This document shows, one piece after another, positions 1 through 6,056 of a stretch of 6,056 nucleotides of DNA (the stretch's first letter is position 1; the number at the start of each line of letters is the position of its first letter). Origin of the DNA: Fidelibacterota bacterium (GTDB taxonomy: Bacteria > Fidelibacterota > UBA2242 > B5-G15); NCBI GenBank assembly GCA_003645825.1, contig QNCQ01000123.1, positions 1 through 6,056 of the forward strand, written 5' to 3'. Position numbers and translations under genes: made by a program. The notes beneath the pieces are model-generated. The model ran no database searches. It was not told where the DNA came from and saw nothing but the letters and a program-made list of their open reading frames with translations.

Positions 1-68
1 AGGCCAGCACCTATAACGGCAATGTATTTGTTCGCAAGTTTTTCGACTAATTTGCTGGAGTTTCTCAT
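1..68 (-). CDS. murD: MurD, UDP-N-acetylmuramoyl-L-alanine--D-glutamate ligase, N-terminal fragment
   Basis: This is a partial gene: only the first 22 codons and two bases of the next are present, and it runs off the left edge. The ATG at 68-66 shares bases with the mraY stop (ATGA overlap), which fixes the start and implies translational coupling. No strong ribosome binding site precedes it. The visible peptide begins MRNSSKLVEK and ends in IAVIGAG, a beta strand followed by a glycine-rich turn, as in the Rossmann-like N-terminal domain where MurD binds UDP. MurD is the cytoplasmic ATP-dependent ligase that adds D-glutamate to UDP-MurNAc-L-Ala. The name rests on this short motif plus position, because murD follows mraY in the classical dcw order. 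The ATP-binding and ligase domains lie outside the window, so function cannot be checked further. MurC has a similar N-terminus and is the main alternative. Confidence 0.82.
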   Translation of the reverse strand, partial: MRNSSKLVEKLANKYIAVIGAG

Positions 69-1168
69 AGTATCTTAAAACTGCTCAAACTTATTAAAGC
101 TAATAAAATGCCTATTATCCAGAATCTTGTGACTACTTTGGTTTCTGCCCAACCTTTCATTTCGAAGTGATGATGTATTGGTGCCATCAGAAAAACCCGT
201 TTGCCTTCTCCGTATTTTTTCTTGGTGTACTTAAAGTAGGAAACCTGAATCAGTACACTGAGGGCTTCCACAACAAATATTCCCCCAAGAAGAACTAACA
301 GTAATTCTTTTTTTATTAGGACAGCGATAGTTCCTATTACTCCTCCTAGGAACAGTGACCCTGTGTCACCCATGAATATCTCGGCGGGTTTACAATTGTA
401 CCATAGGAACCCTAACAAGGCTCCTGAAAGAGTCATGCAGTAGACAGTGAGTTCTCCCGTACCCGGGATGTAGATTGTATTGAGATAACTGCTGAAATCC
501 ACTCTACCGGTTATATAGGATATTACTGACAATGCAAGTGTTATTATACCAACCAATCCTGCGGCGAGTCCATCAAGGCCGTCTGTTAGATTTACAGCGT
601 TTGATGAGCCAGTTATTACCAGTGTTACGAAAAGAATATAAAATATACCCATGTCTATCTCTGCGCTTTTCAGAAATGGAATCGAAGTAATTGAATTGAA
701 CTCTTTGAAATGAGGTGAAAAGTATATGATAATTCCAAGAATAAGACCAAAAAGTATCTGTCCAATTAATTTATATTTTGCCACTAACCCCTGCTTTAGC
801 TTCTTTACTACTTTGAGGTAGTCGTCGATAAAACCGATAAGCCCCATCCAGATAGTTGCTACCAAAACTATTAGAGTGTAGATGTTTGATAATTTCCCCC
901 AGAGAAGCATAGGTATGACCACGGAGATAAGAATTATAATGCCTCCCATAGTGGGAGTACCTTCTTTTGATAGATGGGTGCTTGGTCCGTTCTGCCTGAC
1001 TATTTCTCTAATGTGTTTTTTCTTAAGCTGCCTTATTATCACGGGTCCAACCAGGAAACTTATAAAGAGCGCTGTGATTGCTGACATTGCAGCTCGGAAG
1101 GTTATATATTGAAAGATGTTTAAGGGGCTGAAGATACTTTTTAATGGATAAAGGAGTTCATAAAACAT
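65..1168 (-). CDS. mraY: MraY, phospho-N-acetylmuramoyl-pentapeptide-transferase
   Basis: MraY is an integral inner-membrane enzyme that transfers phospho-MurNAc-pentapeptide from its UDP carrier to undecaprenyl phosphate. The product is lipid I, the first membrane-bound peptidoglycan intermediate. The 367-residue protein is close to the 360 residues of E. coli MraY and collinear with it. Family signatures appear in order: NIFQYITFRA near residue 17, a GPSTHLSKEGTPTMGG block at 61-76, the metal/catalytic Asp pair D115-D116 in GFIDDYLKV, NAVNLTDGLDGLA at 190-202, D268 in FMGDTGS, and the APIHHHFE histidine triad at 332-334. Long hydrophobic stretches separated by short loops fit the usual ten transmembrane helices. 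The start lies 4 bases after the murF stop, with a good AAGGG ribosome binding site 8 bases upstream. The stop overlaps the murD start. All key residues are present and nothing looks broken. Confidence 0.98.
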   Translation of the reverse strand: MFYELLYPLKSIFSPLNIFQYITFRAAMSAITALFISFLVGPVIIRQLKKKHIREIVRQNGPSTHLSKEGTPTMGGIIILISVVIPMLLWGKLSNIYTLIVLVATIWMGLIGFIDDYLKVVKKLKQGLVAKYKLIGQILFGLILGIIIYFSPHFKEFNSITSIPFLKSAEIDMGIFYILFVTLVITGSSNAVNLTDGLDGLAAGLVGIITLALSVISYITGRVDFSSYLNTIYIPGTGELTVYCMTLSGALLGFLWYNCKPAEIFMGDTGSLFLGGVIGTIAVLIKKELLLVLLGGIFVVEALSVLIQVSYFKYTKKKYGEGKRVFLMAPIHHHFEMKGWAETKVVTRFWIIGILLALISLSSFKIL

Positions 1169-1172
1169 TTTT

Positions 1173-2531
1173 CTATCCCTTGATTTCTTCTATAACCTGT
1201 TCCATTTTACTACCCCGTGAACCTTTTACTAAAACTATGTCTCCGTCTGAGAGTTCTTTTTTTAGCTTCTTTGCAAGCTCAGACTTATCATCAAAATGGT
1301 GTGAGTTTCCAAAACCCAGCTCAAGAGCTCTCCTAAAGGTGTGAATGGTGTTTTTCCCCCAGCAGAAAAGCCGATTTATTCCGCTTTTAACTACCTTTTC
1401 ACCAACTATTTCATGCGCCTTTTTACTGAACTCCCCCAATTCAAGCATGTCTCCGAAGACCATTACTTTTTTCCCGTTACTTTTCATCATATTTAACGTT
1501 TCTATTGCTGAAATAGTTGAATCAAGGTTAGCGTTGTAAGTATCATCGATTATTTTTATGTTCCCCACTGAGAATATCTTAAATCTCTGCTTTTCACCAG
1601 AAAAAGATTCAAGGGTGTTTTTGATGTATTCAGTATTCACTTTGAAAGAGGAACAAACAGCAAAAGCTGCAAGTGCATTGATGGCAGAAAACTTTCCGGG
1701 CATTTTCAATTTGAGTTCAAATTTATTGTTTATCTTCATCAGAGGGAGTGCGTTTTCATCGAACTTCACGATCCTTGCAGAGAAGTCAGCTTTCTTACTA
1801 TTCAGACTGTATGTAATTCTTTTTGCTTTAGTTTCCATCTTTGAAATAAAAGGATCATTCAGGTTCACAAAGGCTATACCATCTGATGGAAGGGATTTGA
1901 ATAGATCGCCTTTTTCCTTTGCAACTCCTTCCTTAGACTTGAAAAATTCCATATGTCCATAACCGATGTTTGTGATTAATCCATGGGTTGGTTTAAGAAT
2001 ATCGCAGAGAAACTTTATTTCTCCAAAGTGGTTTGTACCAATTTCCATCACACTAATCTGATGAGTGGTGTTGAGGTTTAGCAAGGATAATGGCATTCCT
2101 ATGTGATTATTATAGTTTCCCATTGTGGAGTGAACTTTGTAAGCGCTTTTGAGTGTTTCGGTTATCATTTTTCTGGTGGTTGTTTTTCCACTTGTACCGG
2201 TTATGGCGATCACGGGGATATCGAACCTTTTTCGATAAGAGGCAGCTAATTTTTGCAGCGCTTTCAAAGGGTCATCAACGATCCAGAAAGGTTTTCCCAT
2301 GAACTTTTCCCTGTTCGTTTCATACCAATCTTTATTTACAGTGCACAAAGACGCCCCTTTTTCAAAAGCGGCTGAGATATAATTGTGCCCATCTGAATTT
2401 TCACCTTTAAGTGCAAAAAATATTTCACCGGGCTTTAAAATCCTTGTATCGATGCAGGCAGCTCTGGCATTGCCCTCAAAATCTTTCAATTGACCGTAGT
2501 CAGTTTCTAATATCAGGTTTTTGTCTATCAT
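1173..2531 (-). CDS. murF: MurF, UDP-N-acetylmuramoyl-tripeptide--D-alanyl-D-alanine ligase
   Basis: MurF is the cytoplasmic ligase that uses ATP to add D-Ala-D-Ala to UDP-MurNAc-tripeptide, completing the pentapeptide precursor used by MraY. The 452 residues match the usual family length. The N-terminal substrate domain (about 1-105) has GEIFFALKGENSDGH at 35-49, typical of MurE/MurF. The central ATPase domain carries the P-loop TGTSGKTT (111-118), GNYNNHIGMP (138-147), MEIGTNHFGEI (162-172) and NIGYGHMEFF (188-197). K207 in AKEKGDLF aligns with the carbamylated lysine of Mur ligases. The C-terminal domain has DDTYNAN (329-335), GDMLELG (360-366) and KGSRG (436-440). DDTYNAN and GDMLELG distinguish MurF from MurE. 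The start is set by the ATGA overlap with murE, with no strong Shine-Dalgarno, so coupling to murE translation is likely. Minor oddities are Leu for the usual Pro after NAN (residue 336) and Gly for the usual Ala in NIGxAH (192). Confidence 0.97.
   Translation of the reverse strand: MIDKNLILETDYGQLKDFEGNARAACIDTRILKPGEIFFALKGENSDGHNYISAAFEKGASLCTVNKDWYETNREKFMGKPFWIVDDPLKALQKLAASYRKRFDIPVIAITGTSGKTTTRKMITETLKSAYKVHSTMGNYNNHIGMPLSLLNLNTTHQISVMEIGTNHFGEIKFLCDILKPTHGLITNIGYGHMEFFKSKEGVAKEKGDLFKSLPSDGIAFVNLNDPFISKMETKAKRITYSLNSKKADFSARIVKFDENALPLMKINNKFELKLKMPGKFSAINALAAFAVCSSFKVNTEYIKNTLESFSGEKQRFKIFSVGNIKIIDDTYNANLDSTISAIETLNMMKSNGKKVMVFGDMLELGEFSKKAHEIVGEKVVKSGINRLFCWGKNTIHTFRRALELGFGNSHHFDDKSELAKKLKKELSDGDIVLVKGSRGSKMEQVIEEIKG
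1177..1181 (-). promoter_or_regulatory. Ribosome binding site of mraY
   Basis: AAGGG on the minus strand ends 8 bases before the mraY ATG, inside the last codons of murF. It is the clearest Shine-Dalgarno match in the window and supports the chosen mraY start over later in-frame ATGs. Confidence 0.7.
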
Positions 2532-3991
2532 TTTAACCCATACAGTTCTTTTACCACATCAATGTCGCTATAGGGATGTTTTACCCCCTTTATTTCCTGA
2601 TAGTTTTCATGCCCTTTTCCAAGAATGGCTATAATATCGTTCTCATTTGCTTCTCTGATTGCGTATTCTATAGCTTCCTTTCTGTCTTTGATTACAATGT
2701 AGTTTGCTTTGTTTGAAAAGCCAGATAGGATGTCTTTTATTATCTCGTCAGGGTCTTCGAATCTCGGGTTATCGTTTGTTACAACACAAAGGGAGGAGTA
2801 CTTCTCTGCTGTTTTTGCCATTTTGGACCGTTTTCTTCTATCTCTATTTCCCCCACAGCCAAATACAGTGATAAGATTACCTTTATCCTTTCTTAAATGT
2901 GTAAGGGCATTTAAAACATTCTCGAAGGCATCTGGAGTATGGGCGAAATCCACAAAAATGCGCGGCTTCCCGGGTGCCCTAAATTCCTCCAGTCTTCCGG
3001 GTATGCGTTCTATAGATTCAACTCCCTTTAGAATAGTTTTTGCCTCGATTCCAAGTAGATGAGCACAGGCACAGGAACAGAGAATATTGTATAGATTGAA
3101 TTTCCCGGAGAGCCTAGATTCTATGTGAATTTTGCTTCCCATCGCATTTATGATTCCTTTTATCCCATCTTCAGCTTCCTGGACGTATTCCCAGTAGAAG
3201 TGGGCGTTGTAGTCACTAATAGAATAAGTGTACGTTACACATTTGGTAGCTTCCATGAATCTTTCTGCAAATCTGTCGTCAAGATTTATAAGACAGAAAC
3301 CCTTCTCTGGAATCAGCTGGAAAAGCTTGGTTTTTGCGCGTACATAAGCATCCATCGTTTTATGGAAATCCAGATGGTCATGAGAAATGTTAGTGAAGAC
3401 TCCGACGTCGAAGTCAATGTCGTTCACCCGGTTTAGTTCCAATGAATGAGACGAAACTTCCATTATGGCATATTCAATACCGTTTTCAACAAACTTGTAC
3501 ATGATAGAATGTATCTGAAAACTTTCAGGAGTGGTCAGATCAGTGGAGTAAAATTTGTCCAGTATGGTAAAACCGAGAGTGCCTATTGTTCCAGTTTTCT
3601 TTTCTGCAGAAAGCAGTATCTTCGACAAGATGTATACAAAGCTTGTCTTTCCATTCGTACCTGTAACTCCAATTACGTTTAAATTTTTTGATGGGTGTCC
3701 GTAAAAGTTTGCCGAAATTTTTGATAGTACCTTCCTGGCATTTTCAACCTTTATTTGAGGGATATCAATATTTTCAACGAATCTTTCCACTATTGCGATA
3801 GAAGCCCCTTTTTTTGCTGCTTCTCCAACGAAGTTGTGCCCGTCAGTCCTGCATCCTGGAATGGCAACATATATAAAACCCTTTTTTACAGTATTGCTGT
3901 TGTTTGTTATGCCGCAAATATATTCCGGCAGATTGCCTTTTGCTGTATAAAATACGTTTTTTAGAACATCCTTTGTTTTTACTCTGAGCAT
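2528..3991 (-). CDS. murE: MurE, UDP-N-acetylmuramoyl-L-alanyl-D-glutamate--2,6-diaminopimelate ligase
   Basis: MurE is the cytoplasmic ligase that adds the third stem-peptide residue to UDP-MurNAc-L-Ala-D-Glu. The DNPR motif (407-410) and GKGHE (458-462) are those that bind meso-diaminopimelate in characterised MurE enzymes, so DAP rather than lysine is the predicted substrate. The 487 residues are normal for the family. In order: N-terminal UDP-binding domain with KKGFIYVAIPGCRTDGHNF (36-54), P-loop GVTGTNGKT (108-116), TTPES (153-157), MEVSSHSLELNRV (177-189), FTNISHDHLDFH (199-210), and K220 in YVRAKTKLF, the expected carbamylated lysine. The C-terminal domain has FVDFAHTPDAFENVL (346-360) and FGCGGNRDRRKR (377-388). 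The gene begins 1 base after the ftsI stop. The nearest purine-rich motif, GAGG at 4008-4005, is 13 bases upstream, longer than usual, so re-initiation after ftsI is plausible. Phe follows DNPR where Ser or Thr is common. Confidence 0.97.
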   Translation of the reverse strand: MLRVKTKDVLKNVFYTAKGNLPEYICGITNNSNTVKKGFIYVAIPGCRTDGHNFVGEAAKKGASIAIVERFVENIDIPQIKVENARKVLSKISANFYGHPSKNLNVIGVTGTNGKTSFVYILSKILLSAEKKTGTIGTLGFTILDKFYSTDLTTPESFQIHSIMYKFVENGIEYAIMEVSSHSLELNRVNDIDFDVGVFTNISHDHLDFHKTMDAYVRAKTKLFQLIPEKGFCLINLDDRFAERFMEATKCVTYTYSISDYNAHFYWEYVQEAEDGIKGIINAMGSKIHIESRLSGKFNLYNILCSCACAHLLGIEAKTILKGVESIERIPGRLEEFRAPGKPRIFVDFAHTPDAFENVLNALTHLRKDKGNLITVFGCGGNRDRRKRSKMAKTAEKYSSLCVVTNDNPRFEDPDEIIKDILSGFSNKANYIVIKDRKEAIEYAIREANENDIIAILGKGHENYQEIKGVKHPYSDIDVVKELYGLK

Positions 3992-3992
3992 A

Positions 3993-5975
3993 TCAATTGT
4001 ACTGCCTCAGTTTTATTACACATTTTTCACCCGGGGTAACAGTCAAGCCAGGTCTTATGGATTGGTAGTAAACAATACCATATCCATGGATCTCGATGTT
4101 CAATCCAAGGCCACTGGTAAGGTTCAGAGCTTCTCGCAGAGTTTTCCCCTTTAAGTCAGGCATCCGTGTGATGTAAGAGTAAGTACTTATTGCAACGCTA
4201 TTTTTGCGAGCTTTACTGGTTTTTCTGACGGGGAGTGAATGGTTTTCTGTTACAGATTGCTTCTCATAAAGCGCTTTATTGTCTGCATATATGCTTGTGT
4301 CATCTGTAATATTTATAATTCTTTTAAAGACTTCTCTCACAACGGGAGCAGAGACATATCCGCCGGTATGATGTCTGCCGCGAGGATTATCAACAACCAC
4401 GACACAGAGGTACTTAGGTTTTTCAACGGGGAAAAAGCCAACAAAGGTGGCCACATAATCGTTTTTGCTATATTTTCCATTAATTACCTTCTGGGCTGTC
4501 CCTGTTTTTCCAGCTATATTGATTCCTTCAATATTCGCTTTTATCCCGGTTCCTTCTTCTACCGTTAGCCGTAGGAGCCTTCTTATCTTCTCGATGTTTT
4601 GTTTTTTTGCTACCTGTCTTATTAGCTCTGTTTTTGATCTTTGTATTGGGATTCCCTCCGGAGATTCAATTTTCTTTATGATAATGGGTCTAAGAAGATA
4701 TCCTCCGTTAGCAATTGCGCAGTATGAATTGGCAAGCTGAATTGCTGTACAGCATATCCCGTGACCAATGGAAGCCTGAGCGAGGGTGATAAGATTCCAT
4801 TTTTTCAGGTGGTGCACTATTCCGTTCTCTTCTCCGGGAAGCTTTATCCCGGTTTTTAGGCCGAAGCCGAACCGTAGAATGTATTCGTAGAGTTTTTCCT
4901 TCCCTAATTTTTGGGCAATCTTTATTGTGCCAATGTTACTGCTTTTTTCAATCACCTGTGAAAAACTTAACGTCCCATATGGTTCTGCATCATGTATTGT
5001 TATGTCTCCGACTCTCATTTTTCCATTTTCACAATAGATACTGTCGTCTGGCTCTACAATCCTTTCCTCAAAGGCTGCTGTAGCTGTAACTATCTTGAGG
5101 GTAGAACCTGGCTCGAATATATCAGTTATCGCTGATATCTTCTGATTATCGATGGGGTAATCGCCCGGCTTGTTTGGATCGAAAGAAGGGGCTGAGGCAA
5201 TAGCAAGTATTTCGCCAGTGGTGGGATTCATCACGATTCCCATTGCCTTGTCGGCTTTAGTATTTTTGTAGACGTTAAGTAGTTCTTCGTGGAGGATAGT
5301 TTGAAAATCCTTATCGATTGTGAGAAAGATATTGTTGCCGTCGACCGGGTTTTTACGTGGTATATCAGGCCTTTCCAGAAGATTCCCTTTGCCATCTTTA
5401 TAGCATATTTTCCAGCCGGGGACTCCTTTGAGATATGGATTGTATTCAAGTTCGATCCCACAAATTCCTTCGTTGTCGGAGTTGGCAAAGCCGATTAGCT
5501 GGGCGAATATTTCGCCGTATGGATAATATCTCCTATATTTCTTTTCTACCACAATTCCCTGGATGTTTAGGTTATCTATCGTTGAGCTTTTTATTTCATC
5601 AATCTTGAGATTTTTCTCAAGCCATACGAAAGTTTTGTTATTGTTTATTAGAGAGAAATAATATTTCTCAGATTTTCCTGTTATTCGACTCAAAATTCTG
5701 GCAGTTTCTCTTTTATCCTTTATAAGGTAAGGATGAGCATACACTGAGTATGAAAGTATGTTCATGGTTAGAGGATTTCCATTTCGGTCAAAGATATTGC
5801 CTCTTCTTGGTTTTAAGATGACTTTATCAGTGGACTGCTTTGAGCAAATTTTCTGGTAATGTTCAGCTTTTATCACCTGGATTACAAAGAGTTTGAGCAA
5901 TACTATAAGCCAGATAAATGTGGCAGCTATGAAAAGTATGCCTGTTCGGATTTTTATTGTCCTATCTTCGATCAT
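3993..5975 (-). CDS. ftsI: FtsI-type class B penicillin-binding protein (peptidoglycan transpeptidase) with C-terminal PASTA domain
   Basis: This is a class B PBP, a DD-transpeptidase that cross-links peptidoglycan outside the cytoplasmic membrane and drives septal synthesis; its position after ftsL supports the division role. A short basic N-terminus and one hydrophobic segment (about 11-36) form the signal anchor. The PBP dimerisation domain starts with KPRRGNIFDRNG (55-66) and continues to about residue 215. The transpeptidase domain (about 245-555) has all three penicillin-binding motifs: STLK with nucleophile S291, SSN at 345-347, and KTGT at 490-493. A linker (about 556-602, partly basic and serine-rich) leads to a PASTA domain at about 603-657 (MPDLKGKTLREALN...). 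At 660 residues it is longer than E. coli FtsI (588), mostly because of linker and PASTA. An in-frame stop shortly upstream with no start codon between makes this ATG the first possible start; a weak GGAAA precedes it. SpoVD-like PBPs share this architecture, but no sporulation context is visible. Confidence 0.95.
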   Translation of the reverse strand: MIEDRTIKIRTGILFIAATFIWLIVLLKLFVIQVIKAEHYQKICSKQSTDKVILKPRRGNIFDRNGNPLTMNILSYSVYAHPYLIKDKRETARILSRITGKSEKYYFSLINNNKTFVWLEKNLKIDEIKSSTIDNLNIQGIVVEKKYRRYYPYGEIFAQLIGFANSDNEGICGIELEYNPYLKGVPGWKICYKDGKGNLLERPDIPRKNPVDGNNIFLTIDKDFQTILHEELLNVYKNTKADKAMGIVMNPTTGEILAIASAPSFDPNKPGDYPIDNQKISAITDIFEPGSTLKIVTATAAFEERIVEPDDSIYCENGKMRVGDITIHDAEPYGTLSFSQVIEKSSNIGTIKIAQKLGKEKLYEYILRFGFGLKTGIKLPGEENGIVHHLKKWNLITLAQASIGHGICCTAIQLANSYCAIANGGYLLRPIIIKKIESPEGIPIQRSKTELIRQVAKKQNIEKIRRLLRLTVEEGTGIKANIEGINIAGKTGTAQKVINGKYSKNDYVATFVGFFPVEKPKYLCVVVVDNPRGRHHTGGYVSAPVVREVFKRIINITDDTSIYADNKALYEKQSVTENHSLPVRKTSKARKNSVAISTYSYITRMPDLKGKTLREALNLTSGLGLNIEIHGYGIVYYQSIRPGLTVTPGEKCVIKLRQYN

Positions 5976-6056
5976 TACTTTTTCCGATGGTTTTTTTGAC
6001 GACTACAAATAGCGTTTCAGGTTTTGGTATCACCATGTTTAATTTCTGGCTTGCAA
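5962..6056 (-). CDS. ftsL: FtsL-like cell division protein, C-terminal fragment
   Basis: Only the last 30 codons and a TAG stop (5964-5962) are in the window; the gene enters from the right edge. The visible peptide begins ASQKLNMVIPKPETLF and ends in a lysine- and arginine-rich tail. The pattern of Ala, then Leu-x-Met, a nearby Pro and a closing VVVKK segment resembles the end of FtsL proteins, just after their coiled coil. FtsL is a small bitopic protein that, with FtsB and FtsQ, activates FtsW-FtsI at the septum. The stop lies 14 bases inside ftsI, so the two genes are translationally linked. The membrane segment and coiled coil that would confirm the family are outside the window. The call leans on position before ftsI, which is the standard dcw place for ftsL, and an unrelated small gene cannot be excluded. 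Confidence 0.75.
   Translation of the reverse strand, partial: ASQKLNMVIPKPETLFVVVKKTIGKSNDRR
5981..5985 (-). promoter_or_regulatory. Weak ribosome binding site of ftsI
   Basis: GGAAA on the minus strand lies 5 bases before the ftsI ATG, within the end of the ftsL-like gene. The match to the Shine-Dalgarno consensus is modest. Together with the 14-base gene overlap it suggests partly coupled initiation. Confidence 0.45.

Noticed and set aside
1558..1962. 134-codon open frame on the plus strand opposite murF.
   Set aside because: It lies wholly antisense to a well-conserved gene. I saw no ribosome binding site or recognisable protein motif, so it looks like a shadow of murF codon usage.
2709..3682. 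Three plus-strand open frames of 78-117 codons opposite murE (2709-3062, 3125-3436, 3446-3682).
   Set aside because: They are antisense to murE, have no recognisable domain, and are explained by murE codon composition.
4239..4740. Two overlapping hydrophobic plus-strand open frames opposite ftsI (4239-4568 and 4465-4740).
   Set aside because: Their hydrophobic, Phe-rich look is what the complement of A-rich lysine, glutamate and isoleucine codons produces. They overlap each other and the conserved PBP active-site region.
5231..5488. 85-codon minus-strand open frame inside ftsI in another frame.
   Set aside because: It is internal to the continuous, motif-bearing ftsI frame and has no recognisable product.
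3993..5975. Possibility that the PBP is SpoVD, a sporulation-specific transpeptidase, because of the PASTA domain.
   Set aside because: It is the only PBP between ftsL and murE in a classical dcw order, and no sporulation gene is visible. Division FtsI with a PASTA tail is the simpler reading.
5992..5998. Run of seven A on the coding strand near the end of the ftsL-like gene, a possible slippery site for a frameshift into ftsI.
   Set aside because: Joining ftsL to the ftsI frame needs a +1 shift, which such a run does not typically favour. The run is also out of phase with the usual -1 heptamer, and ftsI has its own ATG and a weak ribosome binding site.
1..6056. Search by eye for promoters, terminators, tRNA genes, inverted or direct repeats and CRISPR units.
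   Set aside because: No intergenic gap exceeds 4 bases, and I found no convincing hairpin followed by a T run, no repeat-spacer pattern and no tRNA-like stretch outside coding sequence.

Overview
The window is a piece of a division and cell wall (dcw) cluster, entirely on the minus strand. In transcription order (right to left) it holds the 3' end of an ftsL-like gene, complete ftsI (class B penicillin-binding protein), murE, murF and mraY, and the first 22 codons of murD. This ftsL-ftsI-murE-murF-mraY-murD order is the classical bacterial one.

Layout: 6056-5962 is the FtsL C-terminus. 5975-3993 is FtsI, overlapping ftsL by 14 bases. 3991-2528 is MurE, 1 base after ftsI. 2531-1173 is MurF, overlapping murE by 4 bases (ATGA). 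1168-65 is MraY, 4 bases after murF. 68-1 is the start of MurD, overlapping mraY by 4 bases (ATGA). No stretch longer than 4 bases is non-coding, and I see no promoter, terminator, RNA gene, mobile element, repeat array or CRISPR. The genes are therefore almost certainly one transcript with translational coupling. Its promoter and terminator lie outside the window.

The proteins cover successive steps of peptidoglycan assembly. MurD, MurE and MurF add D-Glu, a diamino acid (meso-diaminopimelate, from the DNPR motif) and D-Ala-D-Ala to UDP-MurNAc-L-Ala in the cytoplasm. MraY loads the finished pentapeptide onto undecaprenyl phosphate at the inner membrane face. FtsI cross-links the strands outside the membrane at the septum, where FtsL is a divisome partner.

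The organism is a bacterium with DAP-type peptidoglycan and fairly AT-rich codon use. The gene order and an MraY that aligns well with the E. coli protein suggest a Gram-negative lineage. The C-terminal PASTA domain on FtsI argues against Gammaproteobacteria. A deltaproteobacterial or Nitrospirota-like phylum, or a related uncultured one, would fit, but the sequence does not settle the phylum. The many cysteines in the exported part of FtsI hint at an anaerobe. I found no sign of an undescribed system: this is an ordinary housekeeping region with a few family-level variations.
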